DNA of 64,000 nucleotides from Citrobacter tructae (lineage in GTDB: Bacteria > Pseudomonadota > Gammaproteobacteria > Enterobacterales > Enterobacteriaceae). The notes beneath the pieces are model-generated. The model worked only from the letters and a program-made list of their open reading frames with translations, had not been told where the DNA came from and made no database searches. Shown here in pieces: positions 36,193 through 44,661 of this stretch. Within the stretch, counting starts at the first letter, position 1. Each line of letters begins with the position of its first letter. The stretch covers positions 4,340,001 to 4,404,000 of the forward strand of contig NZ_CP038469.1 in NCBI RefSeq assembly GCF_004684345.1. Direction: 5' to 3'. The translations under genes were made by a program, and so were the position numbers.

Positions 36193-37491
36193 ATGTCCAA
36201 AATCGTTAAAATCATCGGTCGTGAAATCATCGACTCCCGTGGTAACCCGACTGTTGAAGCCGAAGTACACCTGGAAGGTGGTTTCGTTGGTATGGCAGCA
36301 GCTCCGTCAGGTGCTTCTACTGGTTCCCGCGAAGCACTGGAACTGCGCGATGGCGACAAATCCCGTTTCATGGGTAAAGGCGTACTGAAAGCGGTTGGCG
36401 CGGTAAACGGCCCAATTGCTCAGGCTCTGCTGGGTAAAGATGCTAAAGATCAGGCTGGCATCGACAAGATCATGATCGATCTGGACGGTACTGAAAACAA
36501 ATCCAACTTCGGTGCAAACGCCATCCTGGCTGTGTCCCTGGCGAATGCCAAAGCAGCAGCTGCTGCTAAAGGCCTGCCGCTGTATGCGCACATCGCTGAG
36601 CTGAACGGTACTCCGGGCAAATTCTCTATGCCGGTTCCGATGATGAACATCATCAACGGTGGTGAGCACGCTGACAACAACGTCGACATCCAGGAATTTA
36701 TGATTCAGCCAGTTGGCGCTAAATCCCTGAAAGAAGCCGTACGTATGGGTTCTGAAGTGTTCCATAACCTGGCTAAAGTTCTGAAAGCTAAAGGTATGAA
36801 CACTGCAGTAGGTGACGAAGGTGGCTACGCGCCGAACCTGGGTTCCAACGCAGAAGCACTGGCTGTTATTGCTGAAGCGGTTAAAGCAGCAGGCTACGAG
36901 CTGGGCAAAGACATCACCCTGGCGATGGACTGTGCAGCATCTGAATTCTACAAAGACGGTAAATACGTTCTGGCTGGCGAAGGCAACAAAGCATTCACCT
37001 CCGAAGAATTCACTCACTTCCTGGAAGAACTGACCAAACAGTATCCGATCGTGTCTATCGAAGACGGTCTGGACGAATCTGACTGGGACGGTTTCGCATA
37101 CCAGACTAAAGTACTGGGCGACAAAATCCAGCTGGTTGGTGACGATCTGTTTGTAACCAACACCAAGATCCTGAAAGAAGGTATCGACAAAGGCATCGTT
37201 AACTCCATCCTGATCAAATTCAACCAGATCGGTTCTCTGACCGAAACTCTGGCTGCGATCAAAATGGCGAAAGACGCTGGCTACACCGCTGTCATCTCTC
37301 ACCGTTCAGGCGAAACTGAAGACGCTACCATCGCTGACCTGGCTGTTGGTACCGCTGCAGGCCAGATCAAAACCGGTTCTATGAGCCGTTCTGACCGCGT
37401 TGCTAAATACAACCAGCTGATTCGTATCGAAGAAGCTCTGGGTGAACAAGCGCCGTACAACGGTCGTAAAGAGATCAAAGGCCAGGCATAA
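36193..37491 (+). CDS. eno: Enolase
   Basis: Interconverts 2-phosphoglycerate and phosphoenolpyruvate, and in E. coli is also part of the RNA degradosome. The 432-residue protein has the metal aspartate/glutamates in MDCAASEFY, SIEDGLDESDWDG and VGDDLFVTN and catalytic SHRSGETED. The ATG at 36193 follows GAGGA. Codon use is visibly that of a highly expressed gene (many CTG, GGT, AAA, GAA). Confidence 0.98.
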   Translation: MSKIVKIIGREIIDSRGNPTVEAEVHLEGGFVGMAAAPSGASTGSREALELRDGDKSRFMGKGVLKAVGAVNGPIAQALLGKDAKDQAGIDKIMIDLDGTENKSNFGANAILAVSLANAKAAAAAKGLPLYAHIAELNGTPGKFSMPVPMMNIINGGEHADNNVDIQEFMIQPVGAKSLKEAVRMGSEVFHNLAKVLKAKGMNTAVGDEGGYAPNLGSNAEALAVIAEAVKAAGYELGKDITLAMDCAASEFYKDGKYVLAGEGNKAFTSEEFTHFLEELTKQYPIVSIEDGLDESDWDGFAYQTKVLGDKIQLVGDDLFVTNTKILKEGIDKGIVNSILIKFNQIGSLTETLAAIKMAKDAGYTAVISHRSGETEDATIADLAVGTAAGQIKTGSMSRSDRVAKYNQLIRIEEALGEQAPYNGRKEIKGQA

Positions 37492-37514
37492 TCCTGTTCT
37501 TTAGTTCTTAACGT

Positions 37515-37540
37515 AAAAACCCGCCTCGGCGGGTTTTTTT
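37515..37540. terminator. Bidirectional terminator, eno / RpiR gene
   Basis: CCCGCC-TC-GGCGGG, flanked by five A on the left and seven T on the right, works in both directions for the convergent genes. Confidence 0.9.
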
Positions 37541-37546
37541 ATGCCT

Positions 37547-38371
37547 TTAAAGCAGTAGCGGTAAGGTCGCGCTGGCGGTTTGCTGACTTACATCGCTGTA
37601 CTTTTCATCCAGCGTAATCAGCGACGTGGTGAGCAGTTCTACCAACAGCATCACACCCACCTTTGCATTTAGCGCTCCAGCGCTCAGCGGGCCTTCGGGT
37701 TTGGCTGCAACCAGTTGGATATCACTCAACGAAGCCAGCGGGCTGCGTGGCGTATTACTCAGCGCCAGTACGCGTACGCCTTGCTTACGCGCAAGTTTAA
37801 CCACATGTAGCAGGTCGCGAGTAGAGCCTGAACTGGAAATCGCTACCACCAGTGAGTCTTTGGAAAGCGTTGTGGCATTCATGGCGGCACGGTGCATGTC
37901 GCTGAACAGTTGTACAGGTTTGCCAAGGCGCAAAAGTTTGTAATGTAGATATTCCCCCAGAATCGCACTGGCCGCCACGCCATAAATTTGTACCGATTGC
38001 GCCTGGTGCAACGCGAGGGTTGCCGCTTCCAGTAATGTCCTGTCGAGTAATTTTGCTGTGTCTTGTAACGCCTGAATGGATTCATTGACTACATTGTCAA
38101 TCTCATCACCGCTGTGTTCCACCGGCTGTCCGTGCTGGAGATCAAGTGCCAGCGCCATCTTAAATTCGTTATAACCCTTACACCCCAGCGTGCGGCACAG
38201 ACGTGTGACGCTAGCCTCGCTGGTGTCGCTTTCACGAGCCAGTTCGGTAATCGTCAGGTAGACAACTCTCGCCGGATCGCTCAGCACGTATTCACCTAGC
38301 TTCTGTTGTGTTCGGCTATATCCGTCTAAACCCTGGCGCAATCTCAGCAGCAGGTTTTCATTTTCTGACAT
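37547..38371 (-). CDS. MurR/RpiR-family regulator with SIS domain
   Basis: Transcription factor of 274 residues. N-terminal RpiR helix-turn-helix (about 1-75, with TITELARESDTSEASVTRLCRTLG) and a C-terminal SIS phosphosugar-binding domain (IYGVAASAILGEYLHYKLLRLG, VVAISSSGSTRDLLHVV). It is divergent from a PTS permease and nanE, so it most likely controls them in response to an amino-sugar phosphate such as ManNAc-6-phosphate. This gene is absent from the eno-queE junction of E. coli K-12. Confidence 0.9.
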   Translation of the reverse strand: MSENENLLLRLRQGLDGYSRTQQKLGEYVLSDPARVVYLTITELARESDTSEASVTRLCRTLGCKGYNEFKMALALDLQHGQPVEHSGDEIDNVVNESIQALQDTAKLLDRTLLEAATLALHQAQSVQIYGVAASAILGEYLHYKLLRLGKPVQLFSDMHRAAMNATTLSKDSLVVAISSSGSTRDLLHVVKLARKQGVRVLALSNTPRSPLASLSDIQLVAAKPEGPLSAGALNAKVGVMLLVELLTTSLITLDEKYSDVSQQTASATLPLLL

Positions 38372-38468
38372 GCAAAATCCTTAATACGTTTCTCTGTCGA
38401 TAGTGTGGCGGAAAGCTGGGGAGAGATGCCAGTCATTTTAAAAAAGTATGATCGGCTTCCAGAGTTTT

Positions 38469-38515
38469 GATGGTAATTTTCACTTTTATAATTAATTGTG
38501 GTAAAAATTTTCATC
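38469..38515. promoter_or_regulatory. Candidate RpiR-type operator repeats
   Basis: Two related AT-rich units, GATGGTAATTTTCAC (38469-38483) and GTGGTAAAAATTTTCATC (38498-38515), lie in the divergent gap just before the PTS gene. They could be binding sites for the neighbouring regulator; the match is by eye. Confidence 0.3.
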
Positions 38516-38537
38516 ATTACTCAGGGGAAATGAAAAA

Positions 38538-40094
38538 ATGATGCAAATGTTTAGCGGTGCCTCGTCAGGTGCATGGTTTGAAAAGGCGCAGCGGTTCGGT
38601 AAATCGTTCATGCTGCCGATTGCGGTATTACCCGCTGCTGGGCTGCTGTTGGGCATTGGTGGTGCACTATCGAACCCCAACACACTGACGGCCTATCCGT
38701 TTTTAGATGTCGGCTGGTTGCAGGCTATCTTCACTATCATGACCAGCGCGGGCTCCATTGTGTTTGCCAACCTGTCGGTGCTCTTTGCTGTTGGAGTGGC
38801 GGTGGGCCTGGCGAAAACAGATAAAGGCACGGCAGGTCTTGCCGCGTTGCTGGCGTTTTTGGTGATGAATGCCACTATCAACGCCTTGCTGATCCTGAAT
38901 GGGACGCTGGCGCATGAAAACCCGGGTGCTGTTGGGCAGGGGATGACGCTTGGTATCCAGACGCTGGAAACGGGGGTATTTGGTGGGGTGGTGATTGGTC
39001 TTGTCACCTGCGCGCTGCACAGTCGCTTTAATAAAGTCTCGCTGCCGCAGTTTCTTGGCTTCTTTAGCGGCTCGCGCTTTGTACCGATTATTAGCTCGCT
39101 TGCGGCGATTGCAGTAGGCGCCGCTATGACGGTGGTCTGGCCCCATTTCCAGAAACTCATTTTTGGACTGGGTGGCCTTGTTGATGCAACGGGTTACCTG
39201 GGGACGCTACTGTACGGTTTTATCCTGCGCATGCTTGGCCCACTGGGCTTACACCATATCTTTTATCTGCCGTTCTGGACGACGGCGCTCGGCGGCAGTG
39301 AAATCGTTAACGGCCAACTGGTTGAAGGCACGCAGCGTATTTTCTTTGCTCAGCTTGCCGATCCGAACACCCAGCAGTTCTATGTCGGTACTTCACGCTT
39401 TATGTCCGGGCGCTTCATTACCATGATGTTCGGCCTGCTCGGGGCATGTCTGGCGATGTACCACACGGCTAAGTCAGAGAACAAAAAGGCGTTTGCCGGT
39501 CTGCTGCTGTCAGCTGCCTTGACCTCTTTCCTGACCGGCATCACTGAGCCGATTGAGTTCTCCTTCCTGTTTGTGGCACCCGTCTTGTATGTCATTCACG
39601 CCTTCTTCGATGGTCTGGCGTTTATGATTGCCCATATTTTACATATCACTATTGGGCAAACCTTCTCGGGTGGACTCATCGATTTCATTCTCTTTGGTGT
39701 GTTGCAAGGCGAAGCGAAAACCAACTGGATGTACGTGCCTATGGTGGGCGTGCCATGGTTCTTCCTGTACTACTTCACCTTCCGCTATTTGATAAATCGC
39801 TTTGGCTGGCTGACGCCGGGCCGTGAGAACGTAACATCGGTAGAGACCGCGATGCCTCAAAGCGAACGAGCCGCGGCTGTGGTCTCTGGACTTGGTGGCA
39901 AAGAGAATCTGGAAGAGGTGGATTGCTGTGCCACGCGTTTACGCGTGACGGTGAAGGATGGCAGCAAAGTTAATGAATCGGCGCTGAAAGCAACCGGAGC
40001 GCGTGGCGTGATTATTCGTGGCAATGGTGTTCAGGTGATCTATGGCCCGCACGTCACCATTATCAAAAATGAAGTTGAAGAGATCTTATCGTAA
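38538..40094 (+). CDS. PTS EIICB permease, glucose/N-acetylglucosamine family
   Basis: Phosphotransferase permease of 518 residues that imports and phosphorylates a sugar. The EIIC domain (about 1-400) has about ten membrane segments and the substrate-site motif GITEPIEFSF; the C-terminal EIIB domain has the phosphocysteine in CCATRLRVTV. There is no EIIA domain, so phosphate must come from a separate EIIA such as Crr. It overlaps nanE by one base, which makes N-acetylmannosamine the best substrate guess; an alternative is another N-acetylated sugar. Confidence 0.88.
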   Translation: MMQMFSGASSGAWFEKAQRFGKSFMLPIAVLPAAGLLLGIGGALSNPNTLTAYPFLDVGWLQAIFTIMTSAGSIVFANLSVLFAVGVAVGLAKTDKGTAGLAALLAFLVMNATINALLILNGTLAHENPGAVGQGMTLGIQTLETGVFGGVVIGLVTCALHSRFNKVSLPQFLGFFSGSRFVPIISSLAAIAVGAAMTVVWPHFQKLIFGLGGLVDATGYLGTLLYGFILRMLGPLGLHHIFYLPFWTTALGGSEIVNGQLVEGTQRIFFAQLADPNTQQFYVGTSRFMSGRFITMMFGLLGACLAMYHTAKSENKKAFAGLLLSAALTSFLTGITEPIEFSFLFVAPVLYVIHAFFDGLAFMIAHILHITIGQTFSGGLIDFILFGVLQGEAKTNWMYVPMVGVPWFFLYYFTFRYLINRFGWLTPGRENVTSVETAMPQSERAAAVVSGLGGKENLEEVDCCATRLRVTVKDGSKVNESALKATGARGVIIRGNGVQVIYGPHVTIIKNEVEEILS

Positions 40095-40783
40095 TGAAAA
40101 CTGTACTGAATTCGCTGAAAGGTAAGTTAATTGTCTCCTGCCAGGCGCTGGAAAATGAGCCTCTACACAGCCCGTTTATTATGTCACGTATGGCGCTGGC
40201 GGCAGCGCAGGGCGGTGCTGCAGGTATCCGTGCGAACAGTGTAGCGGACATACGCGCCATTAAAGAGAGCGTGGCTCTGCCGATCATTGGGATCATCAAA
40301 CGTGATTACCCGGGTAGCGAAGTGTTTATCACCGCCACCATGCAGGAAGTAGATGAGTTGATGGCCGTTGAGCCGGAGATTATTGCTCTTGATGCCACTT
40401 CGCGCCCGCGTCCCGGCGGGCAAACGCTGGAAGGACTGGTCACGCAAATCCGCGCTCGCTACCCATCCGTGCTGTTGATGGCGGATATCTCCAGCGTAGA
40501 CGAAGCCGTTACCGCCGAACGACTAGGCTTTGACTGCGTGGGAACGACGCTTTATGGTTACACGTCAGAGACAGCCGGGCATGTGCTTGCGGATAACGAC
40601 TGTGGTTTTTTACGTGAGGTGTTAGCTGCGGTCAGCGTACCGGTGGTGGCGGAGGGGAACGTCGACACCCCTGAACGGGCCGCCCACTGCCTGGCATTGG
40701 GCGCATACACCGTGGTGGTGGGAGGCGCTATCACCCGTCCACAACAAATAACGGCACGCTTTGTCACGGCTATCGCATCGTAA
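40094..40783 (+). CDS. nanE: N-acylglucosamine-6-phosphate 2-epimerase
   Basis: Converts ManNAc-6-phosphate to GlcNAc-6-phosphate. The 229-residue TIM-barrel protein shows the NanE motifs GIRANSV, PIIGIIKRDY, IIALDATSRPRP, LMADISS and VVAEGNVDTPE. It overlaps the PTS gene (TAATG), so product of the permease can pass straight to it. E. coli has nanE in the sialic acid operon; this is a second genomic setting, not linked to nanA or nanK here. Confidence 0.93.
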   Translation: MKTVLNSLKGKLIVSCQALENEPLHSPFIMSRMALAAAQGGAAGIRANSVADIRAIKESVALPIIGIIKRDYPGSEVFITATMQEVDELMAVEPEIIALDATSRPRPGGQTLEGLVTQIRARYPSVLLMADISSVDEAVTAERLGFDCVGTTLYGYTSETAGHVLADNDCGFLREVLAAVSVPVVAEGNVDTPERAAHCLALGAYTVVVGGAITRPQQITARFVTAIAS

Positions 40784-40810
40784 AGCAACGATGGGGCATG
40801 ATACTTTGGC

Positions 40811-40840
40811 GGGGATCTGCGATAATTATCGTTTATCCCC
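40811..40840. promoter_or_regulatory. Nested palindrome upstream of queE
   Basis: GGGGAT (40811-40816) and ATCCCC (40835-40840) flank a 12-bp perfect palindrome CGATAATTATCG (40820-40831). It is 14 bp before queE and 28 bp after nanE; it could be a terminator-like hairpin without T run or an operator. Confidence 0.45.
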
Positions 40841-40854
40841 ACATTGAGAAGACT

Positions 40855-41526
40855 ATGCAGTACCCGATTAACGAGATGTTCCAGACCCTGCAAGGTGAGG
40901 GTTACTTTACCGGTGTCCCCGCCATTTTTATTCGTTTACAGGGATGCCCGGTTGGCTGTGCCTGGTGCGATACCAAACACACCTGGGATAAGCTTGAGGA
41001 TCGGGAAGTCTCCCTGTACAGCATCCTGGCTAAGACCAAAGAGAGTGATAAATGGGGGGCGGCGAGCAGCGAAGATCTGCTGGCCGTTATTCAGCGTCAG
41101 GGCTATACCGCCCGTCATGTGGTGATCACCGGTGGTGAACCCTGCATTCATGACCTGATGCCACTGACTGAACTGCTGGAAAAAAACGGCTTTAGCTGCC
41201 AGATTGAAACCAGCGGCACGCACGAAGTTCGCTGTACGCCGAATACCTGGGTGACCGTATCACCGAAGGTAAATATGCGCGGTGGCTATGACGTGTTGTC
41301 ACAGGCGCTGGAGCGCGCCAATGAAATCAAGCACCCGGTGGGGCGTGTTCGCGACATCGAAGCGCTGGATGAACTGCTGGCGACGTTGACCGATGATAAA
41401 CCGCGTATCATCGCTTTACAGCCAATCAGCCAGAAAGAAGATGCTACGCGTCTGTGTATTGATACCTGTATTGCACGCAACTGGCGTCTGTCGATGCAAA
41501 CGCATAAATATCTGAATATTGCCTGA
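40855..41526 (+). CDS. queE: 7-carboxy-7-deazaguanine synthase
   Basis: Radical SAM enzyme of queuosine synthesis that converts CPH4 to CDG. The 223-residue protein has the CX3CX2C cluster motif at Cys31, Cys35 and Cys38 (CPVGCAWCD) and VVITGGEPCIHDL. The ATG at 40855 follows GAGAAG and gives the E. coli length. It is convergent with ygcE. Confidence 0.96.
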   Translation: MQYPINEMFQTLQGEGYFTGVPAIFIRLQGCPVGCAWCDTKHTWDKLEDREVSLYSILAKTKESDKWGAASSEDLLAVIQRQGYTARHVVITGGEPCIHDLMPLTELLEKNGFSCQIETSGTHEVRCTPNTWVTVSPKVNMRGGYDVLSQALERANEIKHPVGRVRDIEALDELLATLTDDKPRIIALQPISQKEDATRLCIDTCIARNWRLSMQTHKYLNIA

Positions 41527-41532
41527 TATTTT

Positions 41533-41555
41533 GCCGGGTGGACATTCTCCTCCCG
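41533..41555. terminator. Hairpin between convergent queE and ygcE
   Basis: TGCCGGG and CCCGGCA pair around about 13 bases in the 38-bp gap. Likely shared terminator; T runs are short. Confidence 0.55.
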
Positions 41556-41564
41556 GCATGCATG

Positions 41565-43043
41565 TTATGCGTTTGACCAGCTTTGAATGGATTCGACGCT
41601 ATCCAGATTCCCATGCAGCACTTCATACGATTTTTTCAAAATTACATCGGTATGTTGAGTTAAATCCCGGAAAATCCCTCTATTCAATGCTTCATAGCGT
41701 CTGGCATTACTCTCAATCGGCATAAACACATCTTTCACCCGCACCATTTTTTCAATTGCGGTCTCATAGTTCGGATACAGGCCAAGCCCTACTGCCGTGT
41801 TGATTGCCGCGCCCAGGCTTGCGCAACCGTTAATGGCATTACGTTTTGCTGGAAGGTTGAATACGTCAGCGAAGATTTGCATAAACAGATCGCTGTTTGA
41901 ACCACCGCCGGTGATGATCACCTGTTTAGCAAAGTGGTTCATTTCATTGCACATATTGTCGTAGTTGTTTTTCAACGTCAGCGCAACGCTCTCCAGAATA
42001 GAACGGTAAATCCAGGCGTAGTCCATGCTGGAATCAAAGCCTATCATGATCCCTCGTTTAAACGGTTCCCAGGGATTTGTCAGCCAGTCGAGTACGGTCA
42101 TCAGGCCATTACAACCTGGGGGGACGTTGGCCGCTTTCTTGTTCAGCAAATCCTCCGGCGACAGATCCTGCGCTTTCGCATCCTGGATAAGCGACTCCCC
42201 CAACATATCCCGCAGCCAACTGACCGTCCACATGCCTTTGCGAATGCCGTAGCCTTCATAAAGCAGGGTTTCAGGGATAGAGGACATAATCGGCCAGTAA
42301 GCGAGTGGATCGTTTGGCAACGCTTTACCATTCATCATCAGGGCGATATAGGTCCCCAATGAGATCACCGCAGTTTCGTCATCCAGTAATCCTGCGCCCA
42401 GGGCTTCTACCGGTTTATCGCTGGTGGTACAAACCACTGGCAATCCGGCTGGGAAGTTTGTTGCCTGTGCGGCTTCTTGGGTGAGGTGTCCGAGAACTGT
42501 TCCTGGCATCTGGATATCAAACAGCATCTTGCGTGGGATATTGAATTTCTTCATCACCTCGGCATCATCGCTCCACGCCCAAGTTTTGTAATCCACCGGC
42601 CACTGACCAAAGTAGTTAGCAATATTGTCTTTAAATTCACCGGTTAAGCGATGTGACAGATAACCCGAAAATGAGGTGACGTAAGCTACGTCAGCGTTGG
42701 TGTGTTCGTAGGGACGGGTAACGCGTGCATCCTGCCAGCTAATCAGCGGGGCGGCGGGTGTACCGTCAGCTTTGAGCAATGCGCGACAACAGCGAATAGA
42801 ACCTAGCCCAATGCCGACAATATCTTTTTTGTCGCCGGCGAACTGGCTCATTAGGTCTTTTCCTGCAAAGCATAATGAGGTCCACAAATCATCATCAGGA
42901 TGCTCTGCCGTATCGGCATCGGGAGTTCGCATTGGTCGCAGAAGTCCTTTGCCTTCACACACCACATTACCTTCCAGATCGTACATCACGACTTTTGTAC
43001 TCTGGCTTCCACCATCAATTCCAATGATGTATTTCTTCGACAT
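41565..43043 (-). CDS. ygcE: FGGY-family kinase YgcE, substrate unknown
   Basis: Cytoplasmic sugar or polyol kinase, 492 residues, the same length as E. coli YgcE. The N-terminus KKYIIGIDGGSQSTKVVMYD is the phosphate loop, and VIITGGGSNSDLFMQIFADVFNLP is the adenine site. It lies 26 bp downstream of the transporter yqcE, with which it forms an operon. That operon starts with a terminator and alternative hairpin at 44393-44453. Its product may be the signal sensed by YgcP (inference). Confidence 0.93.
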   Translation of the reverse strand: MSKKYIIGIDGGSQSTKVVMYDLEGNVVCEGKGLLRPMRTPDADTAEHPDDDLWTSLCFAGKDLMSQFAGDKKDIVGIGLGSIRCCRALLKADGTPAAPLISWQDARVTRPYEHTNADVAYVTSFSGYLSHRLTGEFKDNIANYFGQWPVDYKTWAWSDDAEVMKKFNIPRKMLFDIQMPGTVLGHLTQEAAQATNFPAGLPVVCTTSDKPVEALGAGLLDDETAVISLGTYIALMMNGKALPNDPLAYWPIMSSIPETLLYEGYGIRKGMWTVSWLRDMLGESLIQDAKAQDLSPEDLLNKKAANVPPGCNGLMTVLDWLTNPWEPFKRGIMIGFDSSMDYAWIYRSILESVALTLKNNYDNMCNEMNHFAKQVIITGGGSNSDLFMQIFADVFNLPAKRNAINGCASLGAAINTAVGLGLYPNYETAIEKMVRVKDVFMPIESNARRYEALNRGIFRDLTQHTDVILKKSYEVLHGNLDSVESIQSWSNA

Positions 43044-43069
43044 TGTGATTCTCCTTTAATTATCTATCT

Positions 43070-44368
43070 TCACTCGCCGGAGGTTTCTGCGGCCTGTGAT
43101 GTCATCTTTTCCGGTGTAACGTTGGCGGTACGAATTTTGCGAGACAGCAAAAAGGTAAACAAAACAACCATGCATAGTGCCGCCAGTCCCATCAGCCACA
43201 TGTTGCGGTAAGCTTCCGCAGGCGGAAGTGTGTCCTGCCAGTGACCGACGATTGGGTAGACAAAAACATCGGGCAAAAAACCAATAACCGAGCAGATACC
43301 CACGGTGGTTCCCATGATGTAAGACGGCGTTCTGGCTTCGCCTGGGCATGCCCAATACAACCCGCGTGAGGCATAGCAGGTGAACCCTAGTAGCAGAATC
43401 AAGCCAATACCCATAACGACAGATTGCGGATTTGAGTTGGTTATCAGCAACGCTACCAGCGTTATGGCTCCAACAATTGAGAGCAACTGAACCACGCGAG
43501 TTGGCGATTTTATTTTGCTATAGGTCGTGATGATGCCGCCCAAAGGGCCGCAGATGGCGCGGAAAATCTTGTTAATCACAATGCCCATATAGCTCGCGGC
43601 TACCAGAGACATACCGTACATTTCGGTCAGATAGTTAGTGGAGTAGCTCAAGATGGCGTAAATCGTAAAGACGCCAAAAATAACCATGCTGCAATACCAA
43701 GTGGTACTGATGCGTAAAACGGCCAGGATATCGCTAAACTGGAATGTCTGCTTTTCTTCTTTTGTTGCAGTGCTGGAGCGATTACTGTCGCTAACAAAAA
43801 ACCAGCATAAAATTCCCAGCAGGATATAAACTACGCTGTAAATCAGGATCACGGCTTTCAGGCTGTTGCTGTCGTCCGGTGTGAAGCGAGAAAATACCCA
43901 CATGGTAAATACAGCCAACGACATAACGCCGACACCGCGCAGTCCTTCCATCCAGCCCATGATTTTCCCTTGTTCGCTGTGGTCGCCAAGTAGCGATGCG
44001 GCTTTAATTGATACCGACCACAGCATCAGGATCGTGGTAATAGCGAACGCGACCTGAATACAAAGCATGACCCATAATGGGGGATAGGTCATCATCAGTA
44101 GACCAAGCAGTCCGGTAATAACCATTGCTGATGTAATCATTATTCGATGGGAAAATTTATCGGCAATAACTCCGCTGGGAGCATAAAGAACAATAGCGGC
44201 AATACCGAACGTACTCATTATTAGTCCTATTTCGGTATTGCTAAATCCCATGAATTTTGCCATGGGGATTTGATAGATATAGCGCAAATAGGCGAGATCA
44301 AAACTAACGCCACCGCTAAAACTAATAATAGCGAGGGTTATCCAACGGCGATATGATTGGTTTTGCAT
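43070..44368 (-). CDS. yqcE: MFS transporter YqcE
   Basis: Inner-membrane transporter of 432 residues with twelve membrane segments; YAPSGVIADKFSHRIM is the loop 2-3 MFS motif. It likely brings in the substrate of the kinase YgcE, with which it is cotranscribed. The ATG at 44368 follows TGGAAATTAG. Substrate unknown. Confidence 0.92.
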   Translation of the reverse strand: MQNQSYRRWITLAIISFSGGVSFDLAYLRYIYQIPMAKFMGFSNTEIGLIMSTFGIAAIVLYAPSGVIADKFSHRIMITSAMVITGLLGLLMMTYPPLWVMLCIQVAFAITTILMLWSVSIKAASLLGDHSEQGKIMGWMEGLRGVGVMSLAVFTMWVFSRFTPDDSNSLKAVILIYSVVYILLGILCWFFVSDSNRSSTATKEEKQTFQFSDILAVLRISTTWYCSMVIFGVFTIYAILSYSTNYLTEMYGMSLVAASYMGIVINKIFRAICGPLGGIITTYSKIKSPTRVVQLLSIVGAITLVALLITNSNPQSVVMGIGLILLLGFTCYASRGLYWACPGEARTPSYIMGTTVGICSVIGFLPDVFVYPIVGHWQDTLPPAEAYRNMWLMGLAALCMVVLFTFLLSRKIRTANVTPEKMTSQAAETSGE

Positions 44369-44392
44369 ATCTAATTTCCATTTATATAGACG

Positions 44393-44440
44393 AAAAAAAG
44401 AGAAAAGTAACCCGCCTTTTCAGGAGGATTACTTTTCTCT
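44393..44440 (-). terminator. Intrinsic terminator in the yqcE leader
   Basis: On the minus strand AGAGAAAAGTAA (44440-44429) pairs perfectly over 12 bp with TTACTTTTCTCT (44410-44399), followed by six T (44398-44393). It stands between promoter and gene, so yqcE-ygcE can only be expressed by readthrough. Confidence 0.85.
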
Positions 44441-44453
44441 GGTCTCTAGTAAT
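44428..44453 (-). promoter_or_regulatory. Alternative (antiterminator) hairpin, yqcE leader
   Basis: On the minus strand ATTACT (44453-44448) pairs with AGTAAT (44433-44428), leaving a 14-base loop AGAGA-CCA-GAGAAA. The 3' arm and part of the loop are the 5' arm of the terminator at 44393-44440, so the two structures exclude each other. The same design with compensating base changes is at 44598-44624. Confidence 0.7.
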
Positions 44454-44488
44454 TACAGTTAGGAATATCATGGAAGAGGTGTTTAGAG

Positions 44489-44504
44489 TGTGAGAATAAT
44501 CACG
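44489..44504. promoter_or_regulatory. CRP site for yqcE
   Basis: TGTGA-GAATAA-TCACG matches the consensus at nine of ten positions. With a -10 GATATT at 44469-44464 (minus strand), transcription would start near 44456, placing the site at about -40. Confidence 0.8.
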
Positions 44505-44545
44505 ATTTTTGTTTTTCCCTATAATTAATAAATGAACAAGATATC

Positions 44546-44561
44546 TGTGATATTGATCACG
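44546..44561. promoter_or_regulatory. CRP site for ygcW
   Basis: TGTGA-TATTGA-TCACG matches nine of ten consensus positions. With an extended -10 (TGCTAAAAA; hexamer 44583-44588), transcription would start near 44595, placing the site at about -41.5, the class II position. Confidence 0.8.
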
Positions 44562-44597
44562 TAAGATAATCTACCGCTGTGCTAAAAATTTACTCCA

Positions 44598-44624
44598 GTT
44601 ACCAGAGATAATGAGAAAGGTGAC
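44598..44624 (+). promoter_or_regulatory. Alternative (antiterminator) hairpin, ygcW leader
   Basis: GTTACC (44598-44603) pairs with GGTGAC (44619-44624, one G-U) around a 15-base loop AGAGA-TAAT-GAGAAA. It would be the first structure to form, starting about 3 nt into the transcript. Its 3' arm lies within the 5' arm of the terminator 44615-44661. Confidence 0.7.
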
Positions 44625-44661
44625 TTCCCTCTTGCGGGGGAAGTTGCCTTTCTTTTTTTTT
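44615..44661 (+). terminator. Intrinsic terminator in the ygcW leader
   Basis: GAAAGGTGACTTCCC (44615-44629) pairs over 15 bp, with two wobbles, with GGGAAGTTGCCTTTC (44638-44652), followed by nine T. It precedes the ygcW start by 24 nt. Confidence 0.88.

Noticed and set aside
36307..37302. Long 331-codon frame antisense to eno
   Set aside because: Shadow of the strongly biased eno codon use; no ribosome site and composition unlike a real protein.
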